Translations under genes and position numbers: made by a program | Part shown: positions 27,282-35,804 of the stretch, piece after piece | How the letters are laid out: each line of letters opens with the position of its first letter | Position numbering within the stretch: the first letter of the stretch is position 1 | Origin: Hyphomicrobiales bacterium | GTDB lineage: Bacteria > Pseudomonadota > Alphaproteobacteria > Rhizobiales > Rhizobiaceae | Assembly (NCBI GenBank): GCA_900465665.1 | Contig: UBJO01000025.1 | Span: forward strand, 62,001 to 126,000 | Direction: 5' to 3' | DNA: 64,000 bases | The notes under the pieces: model-generated | What the model was told of the DNA's origin: nothing | Database searches by the model: none | What the model saw: only the letters and a program-made list of their open reading frames with translations

Positions 27282-27318
27282 ATAGATAAAGAAAATTATT
27301 TCGATAGATGTCCTCTAT
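27282..27318 (-). promoter_or_regulatory. OxyR tetramer-type binding site upstream of ahpC
   Basis: The sequence follows ATAG-N7-AAAT-N7-ATAG-N7-CTAT. Three of four half-sites match the OxyR ATAG/CTAT pattern exactly and all spacings are 7 nt. It lies 80-115 bp before the ahpC start in an AT-rich promoter region. Confidence 0.75.
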
Positions 27319-27392
27319 CGTCAGCCTAGGGCATGACGTCTGTCAAGCGACCGCCAAACAGCCGCTTGATTCCGCAACGTCGGCGGTTTCGA

Positions 27393-28097
27393 TCAAACCG
27401 ATCGACCGAGCCCGCCATCCACCTTGATATTCTGCCCGGTGATATACCCCGCACCTTCCGATGCCAGAAACGCCACGGTTGCCGCGATCTCTTCGGTTGT
27501 GCCATAGCGCTTCATCGGCACCGATTCGCGGCGTTCCTCGGTTGCCGGCAAGCTATCGATCCAGCCCGGCAAAACGTTGTTCATGCGGATATTGTCCGCC
27601 GCATAAGTGTCGGCGAAGATCTTGGTGAAGGAGGCGAGACCGGCGCGGAAGACCGCCGAGGTCGGAAACATCGCCGACGGTTCGAAGGCCCAGGCGGTCG
27701 AGATATTGACGATCGCGCCAGACTTCTGCGCCCGCATGATCGGCGTCACGATCCGGGTCGGGCGGATGACGTTCATCAGGTAGACTTCCATGCCCTTGTG
27801 CCAATCCTCGTCGGTGATATCGAGGATCGGCGCGCGCGGGCCGTGCCCGGCGCTGTTGACGAGCACATCGATGCGACCCCAGGCCTGCATTGCGAGATCC
27901 ACAAGGCGTTTGATATCGTCATTCGACTGGTTCGAGCCCGTGACGCCGACGCCACCGAGCTCCTTGGCAAGCGCCTCGCCCTTGCCTGAGGACGAGAGGA
28001 TGGCGAGCTTGAAGCCATCGGCCGCCAGACGCTTGGCGGCATCCGCCCCCATGCCACTGCCGCCAGCCGTCACCAGTGCCACTTTTTCTACTGTCAT
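27393..28097 (-). CDS. SDR-family oxidoreductase with altered catalytic motif
   Basis: This 234-residue protein has the short-chain dehydrogenase fold: TAGGSGMG cofactor loop (residues 10-17), NSAG at 81-84, Ser133 in NIST, and the C-terminal YITGQNIKVDGG. The usual YxxxK is missing: the aligned stretch is TSAVFRAG, which puts Ser147 in place of Tyr and Arg151 in place of Lys. I believe a small alphaproteobacterial subfamily shares this change, so it may be conserved and not a defect. It is divergent from a LysR regulator across 128 bp and may be its target. The substrate is unknown. I chose the ATG at 28097, which gives the standard SDR N-terminus. Confidence 0.85.
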   Translation of the reverse strand: MTVEKVALVTAGGSGMGADAAKRLAADGFKLAILSSSGKGEALAKELGGVGVTGSNQSNDDIKRLVDLAMQAWGRIDVLVNSAGHGPRAPILDITDEDWHKGMEVYLMNVIRPTRIVTPIMRAQKSGAIVNISTAWAFEPSAMFPTSAVFRAGLASFTKIFADTYAADNIRMNNVLPGWIDSLPATEERRESVPMKRYGTTEEIAATVAFLASEGAGYITGQNIKVDGGLGRSV

Positions 28098-28225
28098 GAC
28101 ATCCACCCTTTCGTCGCTTTTCTTGCGCATCGCGCTTGTTTTCAGCCTTGGTGCCCTATGATATCATCAGGAAGGCATCGCTTCGAGCCAATTCGATTGG
28201 CATCAATCAGTAGAAAATCTATCGC

Positions 28226-29128
28226 ATGAACGATCCGCTTTTCCGCCTTCCGCCGCTCAACGGCTTGCGTGCCTTCGAAGTCGCCGCCCGCCATCTCAAC
28301 TTTCGCGCCGCAGCCGAAGAACTGGGCGTCACCCAGGCGGCGGTGGCCCAGCAGGTCCGTGGCCTGGAGAAAGAGCTGAACCTCGCTCTGTTCGAGCGGC
28401 TGCCACGCAGGCTTGCGCTCACCGAAGCCGGACGTGGCTATGCCGAAAGCATCCGCCGCGCCTTCGAAATGATCTCCGATGCGACCGCGACATTGAGACC
28501 CGAGCCGCTGCGGTTGACCATCAGTGTCACGCCGACTTTCGCATCGAAATGGCTGATCCCGAGGCTGCCGGATTTCCTGGCCGCTCACCCGGATCTCGAT
28601 ATGCGCATACTCGCCAGCGAACGTGTCGCGAACTTCCAGTCGGATGACGTCGATATCGCCGTTAGGCTGGCGCGGCCGCCGTTTCCGGCCTCGCTGGAGG
28701 CCGACCTGCTTTTTGAGCAAGAGCTTGTCCCGGTCTGCAGCCCCGCGCTAATGCCGCCGACCGGTTGCCTTGCCCCCGCCGATCTCGCGCGTTTCGTACT
28801 GCTCCATGACACCCACAATCAATGGCCGGAGTTCATCGCCACGATCGCGGGTGCGAGGCCGGTCGCCGCCTCGAAGGGCGTTCGCTTCAATCAGACATCC
28901 CACGCCATCGAGGCTGCGCTTGCCGGCCAGGGTATCGCGCTGGCAAGCGCGGTCTTTGTCAACGAAGATATCGCCGCCGGCCGGTTGGTGCCGGCGTTTG
29001 CGCAAACGATGCGCGCGCAATCGGATTTTTACGTCGTCTCGCTCCGCAAGCCGAGGCAAGCCCAATCCGTCGCCAAGGTCAGGGCGTGGTTGCTTCAGCA
29101 TGCTGGAAAAGGAACGCGCCTCTCGTGA
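28226..29128 (+). CDS. LysR-family regulator (GcvA/AmpR-like)
   Basis: This 300-residue regulator begins PLFRLPPLNGLRAFEVAARH, typical of the GcvA-like subgroup, with HTH in FRAAAEELGVTQAAVAQQVR and the effector domain from about residue 92. It is divergent from the SDR gene, the standard LysR arrangement. A GATTG-N4-CAATC repeat at 28195-28208 could be its site. It also ends 24 bp from the convergent GST gene of the oxygenase cluster, so control of that cluster is possible. Confidence 0.9.
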   Translation: MNDPLFRLPPLNGLRAFEVAARHLNFRAAAEELGVTQAAVAQQVRGLEKELNLALFERLPRRLALTEAGRGYAESIRRAFEMISDATATLRPEPLRLTISVTPTFASKWLIPRLPDFLAAHPDLDMRILASERVANFQSDDVDIAVRLARPPFPASLEADLLFEQELVPVCSPALMPPTGCLAPADLARFVLLHDTHNQWPEFIATIAGARPVAASKGVRFNQTSHAIEAALAGQGIALASAVFVNEDIAAGRLVPAFAQTMRAQSDFYVVSLRKPRQAQSVAKVRAWLLQHAGKGTRLS

Positions 29129-29152
29129 CCGGGCGGGCGTTTGTGGGCTTCC

Positions 29153-29785
29153 TCAGTGATAGTCGGGAATACCAGGCATCGTCAGGAAACCCTTCACGCC
29201 GCGGATACGCCGGGTCCAACGCCGCAGCGCCGGATACTCGTCATGATCGATCCCGTAGTCACGACTGAGCGCGAAGGACGGGAACAGCGCAAGATCGGCT
29301 AGCGTCGCGCCCTCGCCTACGAACCACTCCCTCCCGTCGAAATGGCGGATCGTCATGTGATCATCCATGATGCGGAACGCGGCGCGCGCCGATTGGCGAA
29401 GCGCATCTGCGTCTCCCGGCAGGTCGAACAGTGCTTGCAACCGCGCCTCGACGGCGGCTGCCAGCGACGTCTCGCAGAAGCTGAGCCAATGGCTGAGCGC
29501 GCCGAAAGTGACGGCATCATCAGGCAGCCAGCGCTTTGCTGGATCGTAGGCCTTGGCGAGATAGAGCATGATCGCGGTCGTGCCGGAGAGGACGAAATCC
29601 CCATCGCGCATCACCGGTAGCGTGCCTTGCGGGTTGAGCGCCAGCATCGGAGGCTTCTGGTGCTCCCCGCCCGGAAACATGTCGATCGCGACCGTCGCCC
29701 ACTCCAGTCCTAACACGGACAGCGTCAGGCGCGCACGGTAGCTCTTTTCGTCCAGTTCATAATTGTAGAGCGTGATTGCGGACAT
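29153..29785 (-). CDS. Glutathione-S-transferase-fold protein, possible oxygenase scaffold
   Basis: This 210-residue protein has an N-terminal thioredoxin-like domain (ITLYNYELDEKSYRARLTLS, cis-Pro in GTLPVMRDG) and a helical C-terminal domain. By family it could be a glutathione transferase. Its ATG overlaps the stop of the Rieske protein gene by one base, so the two are made together. In caffeine-degrading Pseudomonas the GST homologue NdmE holds the NdmC-NdmD complex together; the presence here of a GST, a free Rieske protein and a Rieske-less oxygenase suggests the same structural role. That role is inferred. Confidence 0.8.
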   Translation of the reverse strand: MSAITLYNYELDEKSYRARLTLSVLGLEWATVAIDMFPGGEHQKPPMLALNPQGTLPVMRDGDFVLSGTTAIMLYLAKAYDPAKRWLPDDAVTFGALSHWLSFCETSLAAAVEARLQALFDLPGDADALRQSARAAFRIMDDHMTIRHFDGREWFVGEGATLADLALFPSFALSRDYGIDHDEYPALRRWTRRIRGVKGFLTMPGIPDYH

Positions 29786-30450
29786 CAGGCAACCTCTGCC
29801 GTGCGCGGTTGCTCAAGCCCATAGCGAAAACGTTCGGCCCATTGAGCATAATGCTTCTGCTTGGCGCCGGCATAAATCGCAGGAGTCCCGAGGATGACGA
29901 TATGGGCGGCAGTCTTCGTGTCACGCATCTCCTGAAGGCCGATCAGCAAGATGTCGTCTCCCAGGGCGAGCCTGCCCGTCTCCGCCGTCAGCGCGGTCAT
30001 TCCCGCATGCACAAAAGCATCCCTGACGTCGTCAACGGAGCGATCAACGAAGACACTGCGGACGGGCGTGGCCTCTAGGGCGTCCGTATTCGGCATCACG
30101 CTCGCTTCATCGGTCGTCGCCCAGACAATTCCGTATTTTTCCTGGGCGAGATAGGTCGGAACCTTGATCGTCTGCGGCACATCCAGCGTCGGGTGTGCGG
30201 GAATATAGCGACATTGACCGGCGGTGTCGTATTGCCATCCGTGGTACAGGCAGGCGATGTGATCGCCTCGTACAAAGCCGAAGCTCATGCGCATGCCGCG
30301 ATGCGGACAGCGATCCTCCCACACATGGACCTTGCCGCTGCTGTCGCGCCAAACGACGATCTCGCTGCCTTGGACAATCGCGCCCGCCGAAGTGCCCGCC
30401 TCGATAGACGATGACAGCGCAACCGGCACCCAGCCTTCACTCAATTTCAT
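29785..30450 (-). CDS. Free-standing Rieske [2Fe-2S] protein
   Basis: This 221-residue soluble protein carries a Rieske domain in its first 120 residues with both ligand pairs: C48-P-H50 and C67-L-Y-H70 (CLYHGW). The domain is of the ring-hydroxylating-oxygenase alpha-subunit type (WVPV start, YGIVWA end). The C-terminal 100 residues are too short for the iron-binding catalytic domain and lack its histidine motif. It would act as the electron-transfer module for a separate oxygenase, most likely the Rieske-less subunit at 35805. Its start overlaps the upstream small gene by 4 bp and its end touches the GST gene. Confidence 0.88.
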   Translation of the reverse strand: MKLSEGWVPVALSSSIEAGTSAGAIVQGSEIVVWRDSSGKVHVWEDRCPHRGMRMSFGFVRGDHIACLYHGWQYDTAGQCRYIPAHPTLDVPQTIKVPTYLAQEKYGIVWATTDEASVMPNTDALEATPVRSVFVDRSVDDVRDAFVHAGMTALTAETGRLALGDDILLIGLQEMRDTKTAAHIVILGTPAIYAGAKQKHYAQWAERFRYGLEQPRTAEVA

Positions 30451-30707
30451 GTTTCACTCCTGCTGGCGCCGCTGCGCTCGATATCGAGTATGAGACAATC
30501 ATAGGGACCAAGACTGCAGGCCATTTCGAAGGCATCCACGAGATCCTCCTGGCCTTTCACCGAAAGCGTCGCGGACGCTGTGTCGCAGGTGTCGACATCA
30601 ATTGCGATATCCAGGCGACGGGCGCGGTGCAACGCGAATTCGATGAAGCTCTCACGAACGAGCCGCCCTCGAAATGTGAAGCGCGCGCATTCGATCACTC
30701 CCGACAT
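30447..30707 (-). CDS. Acylphosphatase-like small protein lacking catalytic residues
   Basis: This 86-residue protein resembles the acylphosphatase fold: ARFTFRGRL, a first helix (ESFIEFALHRAR), TASATLSVKGQEDLVDAF as the central strand-helix, and a last strand near LILDIE. The phosphate-binding loop and Arg of VQGVGFR and the catalytic Asn are not present, so phosphatase action is doubtful. I chose the ATG at 30707, which removes a non-family extension to 30779. It is first in the coupled trio with the Rieske and GST proteins, suggesting a structural or binding role. The family call is tentative. Confidence 0.5.
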   Translation of the reverse strand: MSGVIECARFTFRGRLVRESFIEFALHRARRLDIAIDVDTCDTASATLSVKGQEDLVDAFEMACSLGPYDCLILDIERSGASRSET

Positions 30708-30758
30708 TCTTTGCCTATCGCCTGAAAACAACCGCACCCCATGTTCAAAAATTAGCCT

Positions 30759-30798
30759 GAATGCACAATAAAATACCATGCCCTAGTTTTGTGCATTC
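30759..30798. promoter_or_regulatory. Perfect 10-bp inverted repeat in divergent promoter
   Basis: GAATGCACAA at 30759-30768 and TTGTGCATTC at 30789-30798 are exact complements separated by 20 nt. The half-site centres are 30 bp apart, about three helical turns. It lies in the 269-bp region between the coupled trio and the BMP/ABC operon and is a strong candidate operator for both. Confidence 0.6.
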
Positions 30799-30976
30799 TA
30801 GTCATTGTCACGCACGAAATTCAAGTCGGCTTCACTGCGATCGTTGTTACTGATCATTCCATCCTCCCCATCATCGGGACCCCGATTGGCATAATTGTTG
30901 CGTCGGAAGAATTCGGGCCAAAACGATCTCAGATCACAAACGTTATGATCCGCGTCAAACACCATGAGGGGAAATA

Positions 30977-32098
30977 ATGATCGACCTGCGCACACTCTCC
31001 CGCCGCGGATTTCTGAACATGGCTGCGGCCGGTGCTGCGGCGACCGCTCTGCCTTCAGGTTTTGCACGCCAAGCACTTGCCGCTTCGGCATTTCCCGCGG
31101 TCAAGGAAGAGGACGCGGTCGTTGGCTTCGGCCACGTTGGTCCGATCTCCGACGAGGGTTGGACCTGGGCGCACCACCAGGGGCTGCTAGCCGTCAAGGA
31201 AGCCTATCCGAAGCTAAAGAAGATCCTTGAGGTCGAGAATATCCCCTACTCCGCCGACGCGACGCGCACATATCGCCAGTTCGTCTCGGAAGGCGCGAAC
31301 ATCATCTTCGACACCTCGTCCAACGGCGACTTTCTGCACGAGGTCGTCAAGCGCGCGCCGGAGGTGGCGTTCCTGGAGTGCAACGGCCACGTCTCCATGG
31401 ACAATCTCGGCTGGTATTACCTTGCGCACTGGTATCCGACCTATGTGCTCGGCGTTGCTGCCGGGCATCTCTCGAAAACCGGAAAGCTCGGCTACATCGC
31501 CTCCTTCCCCGTCGCCTCCGTTTATGCCTCGACGAATGCATTCGTCATGGGCGCCCGCACCGTAAACCCGGATGCAACGGTGCAGACGATCGTCATCAAC
31601 TCCTGGTTCGATCCGCAAGCAGCCACCCAGGCCGGCACCGCGCTGATCGACAATGGCTGCGATTTCCTGTTCGGCATCATGGACGAGGCCGGATACCTGC
31701 AGGTCGCGGAAAAGCGTGGCGTGTGGGCGGCGATGTGGAACACCGATATCCGTCGCTACGGCCCGAACTCCTACGTCTCGTCGATACTGATCGACTTCGC
31801 AAAATTCTATGTCGATCAGGTCGGCAAACGCCTTGCCGGCACCTGGGCGCCAAGTGAACAGCTGTTTGCAATGGGCGCCGGCGTCGATCGTGACAAATGG
31901 GGCGAGAATGTCCCGGCGGAGGTCGCAGCAGCGGCAGACGCGGTACGCGACAAGATCATGGGCGGCTGGTCGCCGTTCACCGGCGAGCTGAAGGATGCGA
32001 CCGGTAAGGTGCGTGTCACCGCCAGCCAGAGGATGACCGAGGTCGAACTCTACAACTGGGATTGGTCCGTTGAGGGGGTCACCGGCCTATCCGCTTGA
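30977..32098 (+). CDS. BMP-family ABC binding protein (purine/nucleoside type)
   Basis: This 373-residue periplasmic protein belongs to the BMP (basic membrane protein, PnrA-like) family, whose members bind nucleosides or related purines. It has a twin-arginine-like signal (SRRGFLNMAAAGAAATALPS) with cleavage near ALAAS. The mature part starts VVGFGHVGPISDEGWTWAHH, the usual BMP opening. It leads an operon with a double ATPase, two permeases, an oxygenase subunit and guanine deaminase, which points to a purine ligand. GAGGGGA lies about 8 nt before the ATG. Confidence 0.9.
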   Translation: MIDLRTLSRRGFLNMAAAGAAATALPSGFARQALAASAFPAVKEEDAVVGFGHVGPISDEGWTWAHHQGLLAVKEAYPKLKKILEVENIPYSADATRTYRQFVSEGANIIFDTSSNGDFLHEVVKRAPEVAFLECNGHVSMDNLGWYYLAHWYPTYVLGVAAGHLSKTGKLGYIASFPVASVYASTNAFVMGARTVNPDATVQTIVINSWFDPQAATQAGTALIDNGCDFLFGIMDEAGYLQVAEKRGVWAAMWNTDIRRYGPNSYVSSILIDFAKFYVDQVGKRLAGTWAPSEQLFAMGAGVDRDKWGENVPAEVAAAADAVRDKIMGGWSPFTGELKDATGKVRVTASQRMTEVELYNWDWSVEGVTGLSA

Positions 32099-32120
32099 TC
32101 CAGGACCATCCAAGAAAAAG

Positions 32121-32148
32121 AGCCCGGCCGCCAAGTGCAGGCCGGGCT
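32121..32148 (+). other. Intercistronic hairpin after BMP gene
   Basis: Perfect 9-bp arms (AGCCCGGCC / GGCCGGGCT) lie between the binding-protein and ATPase genes. No T run follows. It probably stabilises the upstream message so that more binding protein than transporter is made. Confidence 0.65.
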
Positions 32149-32174
32149 AACGCCCATCCATCTCGGTGCTATTA

Positions 32175-33749
32175 ATGACTGAACACGCCACCCGCTATAC
32201 CCCGCCTGCAGGCACGCCCGCTCTCGTGCAGCTAAAGGGTATCGCCAAGAATTTTCCCGGCGTGATCGCCAACGAGAATGTCGACTTGGAAGTGATGCCA
32301 GGCGAAATCCACGCGCTCCTAGGTGAAAACGGGGCTGGCAAATCAACGCTGATGAACATTCTGACCGGCATCTACCGGCCGGATGCGGGCGAGATCATCA
32401 TCGATGGCTACGCTCAGGAATTTAGCACGCCAGCACAGGCGATCGCATCAGGCATTGGCATGGTGCACCAACACTTCAAGCTTGTTCAGGCGTTCACCGT
32501 TGCCGAAAACATTCACCTCGGTTGGGCCGAAACGCCACGCCGCGCATCCGTCCAGGTGCTCGAACAGCGTACCGCCGCCTTGGTGTCGAAATTCAACCTG
32601 CAGATCCGTCCCGGTGCGCGCGTGAGCGACCTTTCCATCGGCGAACAGCAGCGTGTCGAAATCCTGCGCGTTCTGGCGCGGCAAGCCCGCGTCCTGATCC
32701 TCGACGAACCGACCGCCGTCTTGACGCCTGCCGAAGCGCGCGAACTCTTCAAGGCGCTGCGCGAGTTCGTGGCCGCCGGAAATGCCGTCATCTTCATCAG
32801 CCACAAGCTCGACGAAGTACTGGAGATTTCTGATCGCATCTCGATACTGCGCGGCGGCAGAAAGGTCGCCACCGAGGTCGCGGCCGAATGCAATCCGCGT
32901 ATGCTGGCCAAACTGATGGTCGGCCGCGACATCGTCCTTGCCGACATGCGTGCCCGCCCCGCCGATGCGGCGCCGATCTCCGATCGACCGGTGCTGGCGC
33001 TCGAAAACATCTCGGCGCTTGACGACAACGGCAGCGAAGCCCTGCACGACGTATCGATCAGCGTTCGCGCAGGCGAGATCGTCGGTATCGCGGGTGTTGC
33101 CGGCAATGGCCAACGTGAACTCAGCCAAGTGCTGACCGGCATGCGTCCGGTCGCTAGCGGCCGGATTCTGATCGAGGGACAGCCGGCAAACAGAAGCGAT
33201 GCCGCGGCCTTCGCCGAGAATGGCATCGGGCACATTCCCGAGGACCGGTTGCATAGCGGCCTTGCGCCGGCGCTCAGCATATCCGTCAATGCCGTGATGC
33301 GTGAATATGCAAGGCCGCCGGTCTCTTCGCACGGAAGCTACAGACCCGCTGCCGCAACCGCTCTCGCCAAGGAGATCGCGGCCGCTGCTGACGTCGCAAT
33401 TCCCGACTTCGCAATGCCCATCCGCAACTTGTCCGGCGGCAATCAACAGCGCCTCGTCGCCCGCCGAGAGATGCGGATCGCCAAAAAAGTACTGATTGCC
33501 GCCTACCCAAGCCGAGGCCTCGATGTCGGTGCGATCAACACCATGCTGCGCTACATCGTAGAACTCAGGGACGCCGGCGCCGGCATTATCCTGATTTCGG
33601 AAGAGCTCGAGGAGCTGCTCAATCTCTCCGATCGAATTGCCGTTCTTTATGAAGGCAAGATTGTTGGGATCGTCGAAAACGACAAGGCTGATCTGGATGA
33701 GATCGGCTTGTTGATGGGCGGCCGCGCCCCAGTTCGCGAGTTCGCTTGA
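32175..33749 (+). CDS. ABC ATPase with two nucleotide-binding domains (NupO type)
   Basis: This 524-residue protein has two ABC domains. The first has Walker A GENGAGKST, signature LSIGEQQRVEILR and Walker B VLILDEPTAVLTP. The second has a degenerate Walker A (GVAGNGQREL), signature LSGGNQQRLVARRE and AAYPSRGLDV in place of the DEP motif. This pattern is normal for BMP-linked nucleoside importers. I chose the ATG at 32175; a GTG at 32166 is possible. It is followed by the permease after one base. Confidence 0.92.
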   Translation: MTEHATRYTPPAGTPALVQLKGIAKNFPGVIANENVDLEVMPGEIHALLGENGAGKSTLMNILTGIYRPDAGEIIIDGYAQEFSTPAQAIASGIGMVHQHFKLVQAFTVAENIHLGWAETPRRASVQVLEQRTAALVSKFNLQIRPGARVSDLSIGEQQRVEILRVLARQARVLILDEPTAVLTPAEARELFKALREFVAAGNAVIFISHKLDEVLEISDRISILRGGRKVATEVAAECNPRMLAKLMVGRDIVLADMRARPADAAPISDRPVLALENISALDDNGSEALHDVSISVRAGEIVGIAGVAGNGQRELSQVLTGMRPVASGRILIEGQPANRSDAAAFAENGIGHIPEDRLHSGLAPALSISVNAVMREYARPPVSSHGSYRPAAATALAKEIAAAADVAIPDFAMPIRNLSGGNQQRLVARREMRIAKKVLIAAYPSRGLDVGAINTMLRYIVELRDAGAGIILISEELEELLNLSDRIAVLYEGKIVGIVENDKADLDEIGLLMGGRAPVREFA

Positions 33750-33750
33750 T

Positions 33751-34791
33751 ATGGCAGCCTTTCGTTTCCAGCGGCTTCCCTCGGCCCCTTCCGGCATCGC
33801 CTTCGCGGCGCGCGCCACTGCCATCATCCTCGCGCTTGTCTTTGCCGGCATCATTCTCGCACTGACGGGTGCCAACCCGCTCGAGCTCGCCGCTCAGGTC
33901 ATCGATGCAAGCTTCGGTTCGAGCTTCGGCATGGAAGATCTCGGCGTCCTCGTCACGCCACTCATCCTCACGGGCCTCTCGGTGGCCGTCGCGCAGCAGA
34001 TCGGTGCCTGGAATATCGGCGCAGAGGGGCAATTCTACGCAGGAGCTTTCGCATCGGCAGCCGTCGGCCTCTTCGTCCCCGGACCGCCGACACTGATCCT
34101 TGTGCTGATGTTCATCGCCGGCATCGTTGGCGGTGCCATCTGGATCCTCGTGCCGACGCTCGCGCGCGCCTATGCCAACGTCAATGAGCTGATCACCACG
34201 CTGCTCCTGAATTTCGTGGCGATCCTGCTCGTCTATTACGTCTCGACCAAAGCCTGGCGCGACCGCATGGCAAACTCGGCGACGCCGCGGCTCTCCGCCG
34301 AGATTCCGGAGTTCTGGGGCTCGATCCATTGGGGCCTGCCGATCGCGATCCTCATCGCGCTTCTGGTCGCCGGTCTGCTTGCCTATTCCCGCTGGGGCTA
34401 TGAGGTTCGCCTCGTCGGCTCCAATCCAACGGCGGCGAAATATGCCGGCATGCCGGTCCGCAGGCATCTGATCACCGTCATGCTTCTATCGGGCGCCATT
34501 GCCGGGCTCGCAGGCATGCTCGAGATCGCCGGCACCGTTCACCGGCTGCAGGGCGGGATCTCCAACAATTACGGCTATCTTGGCATCATGGTCGCGGTTC
34601 TTGCCCGCAGCTCGGCCGTCGGCGTGATCTTTTCCGCCGCTCTGATGGCATTTATCCTGAATTCCGGCATCATTCTGCAAACGCAGGGGCTCACTACCTC
34701 GACCGTGTTGGCGATCACCGGCCTGATCCTCTTTCTCACCGCCATCGGCGACGAACTCGCCCACTACCGCATCGCCCGTGACAAGGCTTGA
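33751..34791 (+). CDS. ABC permease of BMP/nucleoside importer, first subunit
   Basis: This 346-residue inner-membrane protein has about nine to ten helices and the family segments GAWNIGAEGQFYAGA and VGSNPTAAKYAGM, as in NupP/YufP-type permeases. It is coupled to the ATPase gene and followed 11 bp later by the second permease. Confidence 0.92.
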   Translation: MAAFRFQRLPSAPSGIAFAARATAIILALVFAGIILALTGANPLELAAQVIDASFGSSFGMEDLGVLVTPLILTGLSVAVAQQIGAWNIGAEGQFYAGAFASAAVGLFVPGPPTLILVLMFIAGIVGGAIWILVPTLARAYANVNELITTLLLNFVAILLVYYVSTKAWRDRMANSATPRLSAEIPEFWGSIHWGLPIAILIALLVAGLLAYSRWGYEVRLVGSNPTAAKYAGMPVRRHLITVMLLSGAIAGLAGMLEIAGTVHRLQGGISNNYGYLGIMVAVLARSSAVGVIFSAALMAFILNSGIILQTQGLTTSTVLAITGLILFLTAIGDELAHYRIARDKA

Positions 34792-34802
34792 AGGAGAACG
34801 AA

Positions 34803-35738
34803 GTGGATCTTTTGGCGGGCCTTTTCACCACAGCCTTCCTGGCAGGCGGCGTACTGTCGCTCGCCGCACTCGGCGAAGTGCTTGCCGAACGTGTCGGCGT
34901 CGTCAATCTCGGCGTCGAGGGTTTGATGGCGCTCGGCGCGTTGACGGCGATCGCAACCGTTGCCTCGACCCCCTCCCCAACAATCGGCTTCATCTGCGCG
35001 CTGGCGGTCGGCGCCCTATTCGGAGCGGTCTTCGCCTTCGCAACGGTCATACTGCGTGCCAACCAGGTTCTCTGTGGCCTAGCGCTGACGCTGATGGGCA
35101 CCGGCATCGCCTCGACCGTCGGCCGCGCCTATTCCGGGATGCCGGCGCGCGCGACCTTTCCGCCGGTCGAAGTGCCGCTGTTGAGCAAGATACCGGTCCT
35201 CGGACCGGCCTTCTTCTCGCAGAGCATTTTGGTCTACCTGATCTTCATCATCCTGCCGGTTGGGATAAGCTATCTGATGTTCCGCACCCGCCACGGCCTG
35301 AACTTGCGCGCCGTCGGCGAAAATCCGGCGGCAGCCGACGCGGCCGGTATCCCTGTCAATCTCATCCGCTTTGCCTACGTGACGGCAGGCTCCGCGCTCG
35401 CAGCTGGCGCCGGCGCCTACCTGACGCTCACCTTCGTGCCGTCCTGGTCGGACGGCGTGGTCGCCGGGCGTGGCTGGATTGCCGTGGCGCTGGTGATCTT
35501 TGCGGGATACCGCCCCATTCCGGCGGTCCTCTCCGGCCTGCTTTTCGGCTTCATCACGGCGCTCGGCTTCGTCGGCCAGGCGCGCGGCTGGCCGGTTGCG
35601 CCTGCATTTCTGTCCATGCTGCCTTATCTCGGCACCATGGCCTTTATCATCGTGCCGGTTCTTGCCTGGCAGCGCATGCGCCGCGTCATGGCGGCACCCG
35701 CCGCGATCGGCCTGCCTTACTATCGAGACGTCAGATGA
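34803..35738 (+). CDS. ABC permease of BMP/nucleoside importer, second subunit
   Basis: This 311-residue permease has eight to ten helices and the family motifs NLGVEGLMALGAL and VGENPAAADAAGIPV. I chose the GTG at 34803 because AAGGAGA lies about 6 nt upstream; a TTG at 34788 would overlap that ribosome site. It completes the importer. Confidence 0.92.
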   Translation: MDLLAGLFTTAFLAGGVLSLAALGEVLAERVGVVNLGVEGLMALGALTAIATVASTPSPTIGFICALAVGALFGAVFAFATVILRANQVLCGLALTLMGTGIASTVGRAYSGMPARATFPPVEVPLLSKIPVLGPAFFSQSILVYLIFIILPVGISYLMFRTRHGLNLRAVGENPAAADAAGIPVNLIRFAYVTAGSALAAGAGAYLTLTFVPSWSDGVVAGRGWIAVALVIFAGYRPIPAVLSGLLFGFITALGFVGQARGWPVAPAFLSMLPYLGTMAFIIVPVLAWQRMRRVMAAPAAIGLPYYRDVR

Positions 35739-35804
35739 CTTTGGTCGGGTATTCGCCGGTGCAAGCATTGCCGACAGGCCAACGAACTGCAAAGAATTCG
35801 GTAC

